From: Spirogloea muscicola
Lineage: Eukaryota > Streptophyta > Zygnematophyceae > Spirogloeales > Spirogloeaceae
DNA: 64,000 bases
NCBI GenBank assembly: GCA_009602725.1
Contig: WELB01000028.1
Coordinates: 668,027-732,026 of the forward strand
Reading direction: 5' to 3'
Made by a program: the position numbers and the translations under genes. The notes under the pieces were generated by a model. That model had not been told where the DNA came from and made no database searches. It saw only the letters and a program-made list of their open reading frames with translations. Positions 34,755 through 45,240 of this stretch are shown in pieces (positions within the stretch are counted from its first letter, which is position 1; each line of letters begins with the position of its first letter).

Positions 34755-36316
34755 TCACACTTCAGAACCCCAGAGGCGGACTAAGTGGCCTATCTCCTGC
34801 TCCATGTTCAACTGAATGACCTGGTCCCTTGCATCACTGTCGCCAGCCGCAATGCCTGCAATCACGCGTCCAATGCCAAAGCTCAGCTCCGTCTTCCTCT
34901 TGACGATGGTGCCGATGCGGAACTCGTTCACTCTGACGGCTTTGTCCCTCATCTCGCCTCTCACTGCTATGCTCAAGCCCCTGCAAAAAGATCACGAGTG
35001 CGGAAGGTCGCCACATTGCAGTCATGGCATCACAAACACCTCAGACAAGTGCCTTTGGTAGCTTCGTTGAGCTTTGCCCCACTCCTCACATTGCACAACA
35101 TTAAGGTATGCTACTCTCTTGGTAGTGTCTGAAGAAGTCCAAGAATCTGCATAAGGACAGATTGGCAGTGTCTGCAGAAGCCAACAACAGGCCGCGAGGG
35201 TAGCACACGTACCAGAGTGCGGCAGCGCCAATGGTGGTGAAGCCAGCTCCATCCATGAAAGATCCCCCGAGGCTCCCTGAGATGAACGTGAACGACGAGC
35301 CTGCGCGGTCCTGCAGGCGCGGCAGGAACTTGGTGGCCACCACGTAATGTGAACCGCAGCAGTCACTGAGTGCCTCTGTCAGGAAGCTCAGCGGCTTGTC
35401 CCCCACAACGGGCGTGTTCCACACTCCTGAGCCGAGGCTTGTGACAACCTGGACGGTGTCCAGGCACGTGTTGAGCAAGACTCAGGTCTTCATGTCAGGT
35501 CACAGTAAGCACAGTGCGACTGAATCTCAAGAACACGTATGACTAGGATACTCTGAATTTCTCTCTGCGAGAGCATGCATAGTCACACTCCTGAGCCTAG
35601 AAGTGGCCTGCCTAACTTCAGACCAAGCAGCAGCTGCAGTTGGAGTAAGGCCAGAGAAACTCAAGCGAATGCTGTCAATATGCAAGCCGAGACGATGACG
35701 TACTTACGTGATCAAGCTGGCCATCCAAGTTCCCGTCAATGTACTGCATGCCCATGGACCACAAGAGGCACACCGCTCAACTTTGGGCAGTGCAGAAGGT
35801 GAATGGAAAGCGCGAGGGGCTGGAGAACGACTTTGAGCACATCTTGGTGCTCGAGCTAGTACTCGCCGTATTACCTAGTGTGTCAGCCGTAAATTTCCTC
35901 AAATGAATTTGGGGTCCGGGAGTAGCCAGCGGGATGGGCTGCCAGCTGGTGCAGAAAGGCCGTTGTGGCCCTGGCCGAAATCACCTTGAGAATGTACCGC
36001 GCGCCATCCTCGCTACTGACGTCCACCTTGACGAGGTGCAGCTCCTCCGTCTCGCCGCACTCGCTCCGCAGCGTATCCAGCCGCTGCGCGTTGCGCGACG
36101 GCACCACCACGCTACACATCGAGGACCAGAGGAGCCCATGTTAGCGGCTGCAGTGGCACAGAGGTGGGCACTGCAGCCGACGACCGAACCGCTAGCGGTT
36201 GATGGCGGCGGCGGGGGAGGCCAAGTGGAAGCGGCGCCTCACGTGGCGCCGCCGGCGAGGAAGCTGCGCACGATGCCCGAGCCGACGGTGCCGGTGCCGC
36301 CGGCCACCAGGGCGAC
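34755..36316 (-). CDS. Short-chain dehydrogenase-like protein, paralogue 1
   Basis: Rossmann-fold protein of the SDR superfamily. Exons: 36316-36243 (VALVAGGTGTVGSGIV, nucleotide-binding glycine motif), 36111-35985 (VVVPSRNAQRL ... VDVSSEDGA), 35708-35743 read downward (YIDGNLDGQLDH, only 36 nt), 35448-35213 (SLGSG...SHYVVATKFLPRL, SGSLGG) and 34980-34755 (VRVNEFRIG ... stop). The first coding exon, with the start, was not identified. The VVPSR sequence after strand 2 suggests NADP(H) rather than NAD(H). In place of the catalytic Tyr-x3-Lys there is FTTIGAAALW, so classical SDR chemistry is doubtful. The paralogues at 42041 and 47072 share every exon boundary. Confidence 0.75.
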
Positions 36317-37487
36317 CTGGCGGCGCACTGCGGCCGCGCGGCCGGGCCGTGAGCGACTGACGGGCTGCACTCATCCCAAAGGCGGTGCACACCAGCGAAC
36401 GCGCAATGCAGCTCCTCTAGGAATGCGGCGAGCGGGCGATGGCGCCGCCGCGGCCCAGCAGCGGCCGCTGGCGGCTTCTCGAGCGGCCGCCGCGGCGGTG
36501 GGTAGATGGGAGTGAAGGTTGCATTCTTGAAGGGTTCTTGGCGCGGCGGGGAGGCGGAGCGGGGAGACCTGGCCTTGGAGGCGCGCGGACGGCCCCGGCG
36601 CCATGGCCGCCGCTGCCTCCGCCGCCGCCGCCGCCGCCGCCGGCGGTGAGGGGGGAGCCTGGGTGTCTACCGCTGCTGGGGGGCCACGTGGGACGGCGCC
36701 GCGTGGCCGGGCCGGCCGATCACGGCAATCATGGGGGATGCCCACTTGGGGCGAGCCGGGAAGTACCTCCCGAGGCGCTTGCGGCCCACAGGCGGGGACA
36801 CCCCCCCTTTCATGCATCGATCAGTGACCTTTATGTTTTGACCCGTGGTTATTGAGCGGGTCAATCCGCTGTAGGTTATGTAGATCTTCAGATGTGCTTG
36901 CCTTTGTACTTGGCCATTTGGCCTTACATTTGTTTCTTATACACGAAATTCCTTCCCCTCCTGGGGCGGTGTCCGTAGCTGCTTGGTTTCTTTGTGTGCT
37001 TGTTTCTTAGCGCTTCCCCTGGCCCCCTTCTCGTACTCTGTTCATTTTGTTTTGGGCTGGCTTTTCAGCCCCTGTCCTCAATGGGCGAGCACTTTCTCCC
37101 TCCTTTGCTTTTGGGACCTCTCGGCCAGAATGCTGCTCTCGTTCAGTCGTGCAGCGCTCGTAAGCTCTGCTATCCATCGGCGTGCTGGGCGCACCAAGGC
37201 TGGCCAGCGGCTTCTATGGCGGNGCAGCCTCAGGTCAGAGAGACTGGGTTCCTGGAAGCGGGTCCCCTGGCCAGAGCCAGAGGCAGCAGCGAGGGCTCTG
37301 CCTGCACGCAGGTGCAGCGCGCGGGCCATAGACCTCTGCAGCGAGACGGCCAAGCGCATGCGGTACACCTGCGCTAGCGACCCTGCTGCATGGGAGTCCA
37401 CCGGCTCCCCATGGAAGCGGCGGGCAATGGCGTGACGAGAGAGCTGGTTGAGCAGCTCGAGCCCCCCCCTTTAGACTATCCGGAGCG
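36317..37487. repeat. Repeat DNA, GC-rich block and retroelement tails
   Basis: GC-rich DNA with a GCCGCC run lies at about 36603-36645. A second-family repeat with the TRGY tail follows at 36815-36930 (+), then a hairpin module at 37045-37095 and a minus-strand retroelement tail at 37401-37230 (LAQVYRMRLAVSLQRSMA) that includes the N at 37223. The missing first exon of the adjacent dehydrogenase-like gene may lie between 36317 and 36610, where the minus strand has MAPGPSARLQGQ, similar to sequence upstream of its paralogues. Confidence 0.5.
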
Positions 37488-38630
37488 TCAGTCGCTGTCG
37501 CCGTTGTCGCGGTAGTCGCCGCCGTCGTCGTCGTCGTCGTTGTCGTTGTCAGAGTCGTTCCGTCGGCGTTGGGATGGTCGTCGTTGTCTGGTGCCGGACC
37601 GGCCACCCCCCCCATCCGAGGGAACGAGAGCGGGGTCGCGTAGCCGGTGGGGCTTCATTTGACTCACATGGGCCGTTGTCGAGGTGGGGCGACGGGGGTC
37701 CAGTCGCCGGCAGCGGTAGGAGATGGGCCCAAGCTGGGCAGTTACCTCGTAGGGCCCGTGCCAACGGGGCATGAGCTTGGCCGCCAGGCCCACCCGCCGG
37801 GGGGGGGGTGTGCAGGAGGACTTGGTCCCCCACGTTGAAGGCGCGGTCGGCGTGGCGCCGGTTGTACCTTCGGGCTTGCCTGGTCTGGGCGTGGCGCAGC
37901 CGCTCAGCTACTTCCGCCCGGATAATGGGGAGGCTGTGGCGCAGGTTCTGCTCCCACTGCAGGGCTTCGGGTGTCGGGTGGCCGTGCTGCGGCAGCCCAA
38001 GGAACGCCGGGGACACCGGGCGCCGCCCGTACAGCGCTCGGATGGGCGACGTTCCGGTGCTTCTCATGGTCGGCGCAGTTGTAAGGCGGCCAGCAGCAGT
38101 GGGAAGTAGTAGGGTGTGGTGAAGGTCTGCCAGACGCCCAGCTCGTTGCAGACCTGGTCCATGATGTGGCCGGTGAAGTTGGTTCCGACGTCCGTCAGGA
38201 GTCTCCGAGGGCACATTTGGTGGCACACCACATCCCTTATATCTTATAGACCTTGTCCATCCCTTTGGGGCTGACCTCTCCCAGCCACCAGTTAATCTGG
38301 CCGCGCTTGCTTTCTTATTAGAAACGTGGCCACGCTGTCGGCGGTGGCATCGGGCAGGGCCGCTCCGATCACCAGTCAGGTAGTCGGTGGCAGACACAAC
38401 ATACCTGTGGCCCCTTCCCGTCACTGGAAAGGGGCCCATTATGTCGCAGGCAACGAGTTCGAACGGCGCGTGCACCGCGATAGGCTGGAGCGCGCCGGGG
38501 TGCGAGGCCGGAGGGACTTCGCGCTTGCCGCACGCGCGGCAGCTGGCGACGTAGTCGTGGACGTCCCAGCGCATGCGCGGCCAGATGCAGGCGGCGCGCA
38601 GCTTGTCCAGGGTTTTGTGAAACCCTATTT
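37488..38630 (-). mobile_element. Ty3/gypsy-type integrase fragment
   Basis: The minus strand encodes the core of a retroviral-type integrase: RMRWDVHDYVASCRACGK, HAPFELVACDIMGPFPVTG with the first catalytic Asp, then after an insertion CPRRLLTDVGTNF with the second catalytic Asp and FTTPYYFP. A STGTSPIRALYGRRPV region follows. In a shifted frame comes the C-terminal AAKLMPRWHGPYEVTAQLGP block and an Asp/Arg-rich end. Frame changes occur at the insertion (38236-38318), near 38110 and near 37790. Reverse transcriptase, protease and LTRs are not seen, so this is a dead remnant. GTNF and PYEV are characteristic of chromovirus-like gypsy elements. Confidence 0.85.
38236..38318 (-). mobile_element. 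Small hairpin element inserted in the integrase fragment
   Basis: About 75 bases interrupt the integrase reading frame between VATFLI and VVCHQM. They contain GCGCGGCCAGATTAACTGG, TGGCTGGGAGAGGTCAGCC and GGGATGGACAAGGTCT, the same module seen at 8645-8715, 19040-19080 and 25985-26040. The insert is flanked on both sides by ATAAG (minus-strand sense), which looks like a 5-bp target-site duplication. Removing the insert with one ATAAG restores the integrase frame at this point. Confidence 0.7.
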
Positions 38631-38639
38631 CTCTTCATG

Positions 38640-38960
38640 TTAGCAAGCCACAGGCCACGCAGAAACACTAAGAACAACAAGCACAAAAAGAAACGAAGCA
38701 GCTACGAAGCATTCAGTAACCCCTGCTAAGCAGCCTCAGGTCAGAGAACTGGGTTCCTGGAAGCGGGTCCCCTGGCCAGAGCCAGAGGCAGCAGCGAGGG
38801 CTCTGCCTGCACGCAGGTGCAGCGCGCGGGCCATAGACCTCTGCAGCGAGACGGCCAAGCGCATGCGGTACACCTGCGCTAGCGACCCTGCTGCAAACGC
38901 GGCTCCTGGAGCTGCTCGCTTGCTGAAACGAGGCCTCCAGCTCCTGCTGGTGCATTCATC
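38640..38960 (-). mobile_element. Retroelement tail copy
   Basis: The minus-strand sequence from about 38895 to 38713 encodes SLAQVYRMRLAVSLQRSMA ... LLSRGY, nearly identical to 37401-37230. It is followed by the start of the family 3' region (GCAGGGGTTACTGAATGC). It is truncated upstream at about 38897, where segmental repeat unit 1 begins. Confidence 0.65.
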
Positions 38961-40480
38961 CAAACTCGACACCTCTCATGGGCTGGCAAGTTCCTGGAGC
39001 AGCCACTTCTCCATGTTGTCCACCTGTGGCTCTTACAGCCAACTGATCTTGAACCTGAGCTGCTTCACAGGCTGCTCGTCACAGAAGGCTCGCCCTTCTG
39101 CTGCCACACGACTGTCACTATGCCAGCTTTCCTGCAGCCGTTCATTTCTGATACCTTGCCGTCAGCTTCGTGCTCTGCTTCTTTTTCGCTGTCCATCTGC
39201 GGGCGGTTGTTTGCTCGCACTAATGCAAGGAGCAAAGCTGAGTAAATACATTTGGGTGCGCTGCCCTCCTTCGGCACGGGAGTTGCCCTCTCATCACCCA
39301 AAGCTTTTCAAAGCAACCATTGTTATCCTCCCCCTTTCCCTCCCCCTCGATGGCCTTCAGAATCTTCCAGGCAAAGCCATGTCTTCACAAGCGTCAGTGT
39401 CACGCTGGATTGCCAGTACCTGCATTCAAATAACAGGCCATGTTGCATGAGGGCGGCCTAGCCTCCGCTCCATGCAGCACCTCAAGCACCTAAAGCAGAT
39501 GCCGGCAAAGAGATGATCTGACCAGACCGTCTTTGATGACCTGCAGAGGAGTAGAGGGTGATGGTCTCTCTCTCTCGCATTGACGCCGTCTTCTAGTCAA
39601 CACCATGGACTTGTTAATGCATACATGGGCTAAGACCAACTGTAAATCTACAAATGCAAATGTAGCAAGCGACATTTTTCCCCGCTTGGGCTGGCACCCA
39701 TTGAGAACATCGTCTGCACTTCCTATTGCGAGACACTTATGAGCTGAAGTCTTCAACAATGTCCTCTCCACATTCTTTTGAACCCCCTTCCGAACTCAAG
39801 CAAAGCATACCAGCGAAAGCTGGCAGTCCAAGTCCAGGGCTGTATTTAGGGGTCGTGTTCCTGAATAGAGCACGAAGGCCTCAACCTGACTTCATATTTA
39901 GACCGGCGCCAGATCTTGCAGCTTGCCACTAGCTATGCAACATGTGGTACAGTTTCTTGCACCCATTGCAAGGCAAGCACTGCAAAGCAGGTCATGTTTG
40001 CAGCACTCCTTGCAAATCAAGGGCATGTATGAATGGTGTCAGTGTCATGCAACCACTCCTTTCACCGGAATGCTGCAGTAGCTGAGGAACCGACTGTTTA
40101 GTCCAATGTCGGCATCCCAAAATCAGCAAGTAAGTGCTTGGACGGATGCACTTCGTTATTGTTTGTGAAAGTCAGCGATTGAGTTGTCTTTGAAGTGAAA
40201 GCAAAGCCTTTTTGTTCTATTTGTTGTAATTTCTGCCCATGTGCTCTGTCTACGTATAGGCCCATCAAGTTGAAAATGAGTATATATGATTCTCCTCATG
40301 CAAGTATTGTTAGTCCCTGCTGCGTCCTCAATATGTAGAAAATGAAACAATATGCAAAAGCGCAACATCAGGCTCCTGGAGCACTACCGTGTCACAATGC
40401 TGCCGAACCTCTTAGCCTGATATAGCCAGCAGCTGCTGGAGTTCCTGGTCACTACGCAAGCTAATGATCTGACTGCTGGG
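38897..40480. repeat. Segmental repeat unit 1 (3' flank of a lost dehydrogenase copy)
   Basis: Aligns over most of its length with 40535-42110 and 45205-47140. Landmarks: GGCTCCTGGAGCTGCTCGC, ATGGGCTGGCAAGTTCCTGG, TTCCAGGCAAAGCCATGTCT, CAGCTTGCCACTAGC and AAGTAAGTGCTTGGACGGA. Open frames within it are not conserved between the three units, so it is probably non-coding flank or 3' untranslated sequence of the dehydrogenase-like gene. No gene is seen. Confidence 0.7.
40412..40480 (-). pseudogene. C-terminal relic of a short-chain dehydrogenase-like gene
   Basis: The minus strand reads QIISLRSDQELQQLLAISG and stop, matching the last 19 residues of paralogues 2 (QVISLRNDQDIQQLLAASG) and 3 (QVINLRSNQDLQQLLDVSG). 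Upstream it is joined at about 40480 to the retroelement-derived TGCATGGTGCCCCGGTTGGC block. The rest of the gene is gone. Confidence 0.8.
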
Positions 40481-42040
40481 GTGCATGGTGCCCCGGTTGG
40501 CCAGTCGCCAACCGTTGCTTCCTTGCACAGCCAGTAGACGCGGGCTCCTGGAGCTGCTCGCTTCACTGAAACGAGGTCTCCAGTCTCCTGCTGGTGTATT
40601 CGTCCGAACTCGACACCTCTCATGGGCTGGCAAGTTCCTGGAGCAGCACTTCTTATGTGTCACACCTGTGGCTCTTCACTCACTTATCTTGAACATGAGC
40701 TGCTTCGCAGGCTACTTGTCACATCTTGGAAGGCTCGCCCTTCTGCTGCCACACGACTGTCATTATGCTGGCTCAGACTGCGGCATTTCCTGCAGCCGTT
40801 CCACTCTGGTACTTGTCGTCAGCTGCGTAATCTGCTTCTTTCTTTACCGCTGTCCATCAGCGGGCACTTTTTACTCGCACTAATGCAAGGAGCTAAGCTG
40901 AGTATTCACACTTGGGCCTCTACCCTCCTCCGGTGTTGAGAGTCGCCCTTTCATCACCCAAAGCTTTTGAAAGAAACCTATGTTATCCCCCCTTCCCCTC
41001 CCACTTGATGGCCTTAGAATCTTCCAGGCAAAGCCATGTCTTCACAAGCGTCAATGCCACCCTGGATTGTCGGTACCTGCACTCAGTTGCTAGGCCATGT
41101 TGCACGAGGGCGGCCTAGCTTCCACTCCAAACAGCACCTGAAGCACCTAAGGCAGTAGTCGCCAAACGAATGACCTGACCAGACTGACTTTGTTGACCTG
41201 CACAGATCCGAAGGGTGATGTTGGTCTCTCTATTTCCCAATGACTCATTCTTGTTCTCATTACCATGAACTTGTTGAGGCATATAAGGCTACGACCAACT
41301 GTAGACCTGTAGCAAGCCACCGAGTCCCCCGCTTGGGCTGGCACCCGTTGAGAACATCAATAGCACTTCCGACTGTGAGACCCTTATAAGCCGAAATCAC
41401 TTAGGAAATGCCTTTGCATTCTCTTGAACCCTTTCAACCTCAGCCAAAGAAAACCAGCGAAAGCTGGCAGTCCAAGTTTAGGGCTGCGGTAAGGGTTGTG
41501 TTCCTGAAGGCCTCAACCTGACTTCATACTCAGACCAGCGTCAGATCTTGCAGCTTGCCACTAGCCATGCAACATGTAATACAGTTCCTTGCACCAATTG
41601 TGATGCAAGCACTGCCAAGCAGGTCATGTTGCACATCTTGCAGATCACGGGCATGAGTGATTGGTATAAGTGGCATGCAACCACTCCTTTCACTGGAATG
41701 CTGCAGCAGCTGAGGAACCAACTGTTAAGTCCAGTGATGGCATCTCAACATCAGCAAGTAAGTGCTTGGACGGAAGCATTTTCGATATTTGTGAAAGTCA
41801 GCTATGAGTTGTCTTAGAAAGAAAGCAAAGCCTGAAGCTTTTGCTCTACTCGTTGTAATTTTTGCCCATGAGCTCTGTCTACGTATAGGCCCATCAAGCT
41901 GAGATAAGTACACGTGATTCTCCTCATGCGATTACCGCTGGTCCCTGCTGCGTCCTCAAGCGCTAAGGAAAAAAATCAATATGCATAAGCGCAACATCAT
42001 GCTCCTGGAGCACTTCCATGTCAGGAAGCTGCCAAACCTC
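40481..42040. repeat. Segmental repeat unit 2, flank part
   Basis: Second copy of the segment, starting with a fragment of the same retroelement-derived block seen at 45140-45210 (GTGCATGGTGCCCCGGTTGG). It is followed by the landmarks listed for unit 1 and runs without interruption into the 3' end of the dehydrogenase-like gene at 42041. No conserved reading frame is present. Confidence 0.7.
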
Positions 42041-43496
42041 TTAGCCTGATGCAGCCAGCAGCTGCTGGATGTCCTGGTCATTACGTAAGCTGATGACCTG
42101 ACTGCTTGCCTGATTTTCTCCAGCAGATATGCCCGCCAGAACCTGGCCGATGCCACGGCCAATTTCGGTATTACGCTCTATGGCCATCATGATCCGAAAT
42201 TCATTCACACGGACTGCCTTCTCCTTCATCTCCTCCCTCACGACAATGCTTAAGCCCCTGCAAGATACAGAATTGCAAGTGTAAGCCTCACTGTAGTCAT
42301 CCTGTAACACCTGGCAAGTCATAGAGGCACATTTGCCAAACCTGCTTCAGGGTTTTTTGTTATCAAGGCCAGTCAAGGTCTAAGCATACCACAGGGCGGC
42401 GGCACCAACAGTCGTGAACCCTGCTCCTGGCATGTAGGCCCCACCGAGGCCGCCGGTGATGATTGTGTACGTGGAGCCAGCCTGGTTCTTAAGCTTTGGC
42501 AGGAAGGCGTTTGCAACGACATAGTGCGATATGCAGAGATCTGCGATGGCCTTTGCCAGATGGCTAGATGGCTTGTCTCCTATAACTGGTGCATTGTAGT
42601 ACCCGCTACCCAAGCTCGTCACCAACTGCAACATGGCAAGACTGAGATGGAGTCATGTCGTGCTTATGTCTGAACATTGGAGGGACTTGAAAGTAGCAGG
42701 GCAAGCAATAGGTGAGCTTGTTCGGGGCTTGCACAATGCAGCTCAACATGTAAGACAGAAAAGTCGAGGTCTTTGTCGCTGGGTATCCAACTCAGTCTCA
42801 GGTACAGTCCAGTCCAGTCACAGAGGTTGCCCAAGCCAGCCAGATGTGCAGATCGCATTTGAGGCACAGTTGTCAGTGTCTATCTGCACAGACATGGTTG
42901 TTGTCCTCACATGATTTAGCTGCCCTCCAAGCTTCTCCTCAATGTACTGTGGAGAAGCAGCACAAATGCCTAGTCAGCGCGAGCATTTTAAATTTTCCAG
43001 CCAACAACTCTCAGGACACAGCTACAGAGCAGCTTTAAGGGGTCCGACCTTTGCAACGACTTGAGCTCCATCCTCCGTGCTGACGTCAGCATTGACGAGG
43101 TAGAGGTCCTGGGCGCCGCCGCACTCAGTACTGAGGGTGTTGAGCGCGTCGACGCGTCTGGAGGGGACGACGACTCTGCAGCCCATGTACCACCAGAATG
43201 ATGAAGCTGGACATATAAGTACACAAGCGCCAGAGTGCTCTAAGGCCCAGAATGTTGCTGGAGGATCTGCAACGCGAAGGTTCTCACTTGGCGCCAGCGT
43301 TGAGGAAACCATGCACAATGCTTGATCCTACTGTGCCTGCGCCGCCGGCTACGAGCGCGACCTGTACGCGTCCAACTTTCATCCAAGGTGACCTTGGCTG
43401 GGGGACCTTGGCAGCGGGCTCAACACATTGACGCTGTGTTGAAGCCTCTCCGCCAGACACCTGAAGACCTTGACTGTGGGACTTCCCAGCCGGCAT
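42041..43496 (-). CDS. Short-chain dehydrogenase-like protein, paralogue 2
   Basis: Exons: 43496-43461 (MPAGKSHSQGLQ, tentative first exon), 43361-43288 (VALVAGGAGTVGSSIV), 43175-43049 (VVVPSRRVDALNTL ... NADVSTEDGA), 42946-42911 (YIEEKLGGQLNH), 42625-42390 (SLGSGYYNAPVIGDK, SHYVVANAFLPKL, ITGGLGGAYM) and 42257-42041 (VREEMKEKAVRVNEFRI, stop). Exon lengths 74, 127, 36 and 236 equal those of paralogue 1. All junctions are in frame. The GGAGTVGSS loop binds the dinucleotide, but the Tyr-x3-Lys pair is replaced by FTTVGAAALW. It lies about 1.5 kb from the unit 1 relic and is a close relative of paralogue 3, introns included. Confidence 0.78.
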
Positions 43497-44789
43497 TCGA
43501 GCAGCCGCAGCTCAGCTAGGCGTCAGGTGGCGAGCAAAGTAAGGTCGAGAGACGACCGAACGTTGCCCACGAGTAGCCGATTAAGTGGGGGGCCGAGCGT
43601 TGACGAGGGGGCAGGTGAGCTCGCCTGGCCTTGCAGCCGCTGTGCTCCAGCCATGGGAAGGCGGCGAGCAGTCACAAGCCAATGAAATGGGCTTGACGAG
43701 GCAGTGGAGCCGCACTGGGGGGCGCCCAGTGTGATACTGGCCGGCCCGGCGGCAATGGGACTAGTGGCCTGCCTACGGATGCTGTGCCCGGGCCGGCACC
43801 GCGTCAGCTGACGGAGGGGCGGGTGCGAGCCCAGGGCGGGGGCGGGTTGTCGTCACCGCCGGGCCCCGCTGACGCCAGCGGCTTTTGATCCCGCACGTGT
43901 CCTCGGCCGCGTGGGCCTCGGATCCAATATGTGCGCGGCGCGTGGCCGGCTCGGCCACGTGCTGCGGGGGGGGAGGGCCGGCTCGCAGTCTGGCGCCGCC
44001 CCGTTACTCCAGCTCAAACGGCAGCCCGACGAGGGCTTTCGCCGTTTGCTCGCCGCCCGTGCTGTACCCTGGGCCACCCCGCCCTTGGCGGCCCCGGCAC
44101 TTCCCGGCCCTCCGTCCCCACCCCCTTGCCATCTCTCCGGCCACTGCTGCCCCGCTCCACTAGCCCACTCCTGGAATCGTCTTTCCCTCCTCTATCAGCA
44201 GCCGCTTTCTCTAGCGGAGGAGGGAAAGACGCTTTTCTTCCTCCCCTCAGCTCATCTGACTTCCTACCTGACACGGGGTTACTAAGAGCGCCCTGGCTGT
44301 CTAGCCTGTGGCTCCGTCATGAACACCTGTATGCATCTTGCTGGCTTTCACAGCCGCTCTTTTAATATCAGCAGCCGCTTGCCATCTAGCGGCTCCAGCA
44401 GCGGACGCAGGACGGATCGATAAGGGAGCCACTTGAGCATAAGAAATGGCTCGCCCATAGAAAACGAGGGGATTGCAAAGCCAGCCCAGAAAAGGATGGA
44501 CAATGTCCGCAGGCCACAAAGGCCACAGAACGGTGCCGTAAAAGAAAAACTACACACCAGGACACGCAATCATGCAGATGGATGCTCAGTATCCTCGAGT
44601 GAGCAACAGCAAAGGGCTTCGGTTCGATAGCATGGGGCTTCGATTCATGTAGCCCCATATCTGCTAAGTTTTGCCTGGAAAATGTCTCGGCTTGATTCTG
44701 GCCACCCTTTCATTCCACACGCACCGCACGCCTTCTACTTCATCGGCCAACGGGCGGGGTGATCTGCAACACACAATCGCCCCAGTCGA
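43497..44789. repeat. Upstream region of paralogue 2 and retroelement debris
   Basis: 43500-43760 is similar to 48615-48830 upstream of paralogue 3 (CGGCTGCAAGGCCAGGCGAG in minus-strand sense). This points to duplicated promoter or leader sequence. The reading frames differ, so it is probably untranslated. From about 43900 there is GC-rich DNA, a retroelement-like tail ending TRGY at 44285 (+), and a hairpin module at 44455-44520. No gene is seen. Confidence 0.5.
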
Positions 44790-45240
44790 ATGCAGGGCGA
44801 GCTGTACAAGGAGTACGATAGTTTCCTCCTGCAGACTCTCGCCTTCCTGTTACAACCCCCATCTTTCCCCTCACATTCATCCTCCCTGCAGGCATTCCTT
44901 TTCACGCCCATGGCCAGCCACGGCCGTCGTTGCGCTTTACGGCGCAGGCATCCTAAATGGGCTGCTGGCACCAGGCAGCCTCCCTGCTTCCCAGGCGCTC
45001 AGCCACCATTGTTTTTGAAAGAGCGTGCTCTCAGCCTCGGCCCTGCTTGGTGGGCCACCGGGCTGCTCCTCTCCCACTTCAAATTGTCGCTCGTCTTGCC
45101 GATCTCCTGCTTGTCATCCAGGGCTACCGCGCCCGCCTGGTATGGTGTGCATGGTGCCCCGGTTGGCCAGTCGCCAGCCGTTGCTTCCTTGCAGAGCCAT
45201 TAGACGCGGGCTCCTGGAGCTGCTCGCTTTGCTGAAACGA
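44790..45240 (+). mobile_element. Retroelement ORF fragment
   Basis: The plus strand reads GELYKEYDSFLLQTLAFLLQ, then in another frame MGCWHQAASLLPR. This matches the minus-strand fragment at 16700-16500 (GELYKEFDNSLLQSLASLLQ, LGCWHQIASMLP). It lies upstream of the finger region and is broken by several frame shifts. Its downstream part (45140-45210) is also found at 40481-40535, so it was copied with the segmental unit. Confidence 0.65.

Noticed and set aside
38863-39450. 195-codon plus-strand frame in repeat unit 1
   Set aside because: The corresponding frames in units 2 and 3 are broken at different points and the peptide is not conserved, so the region looks non-coding.
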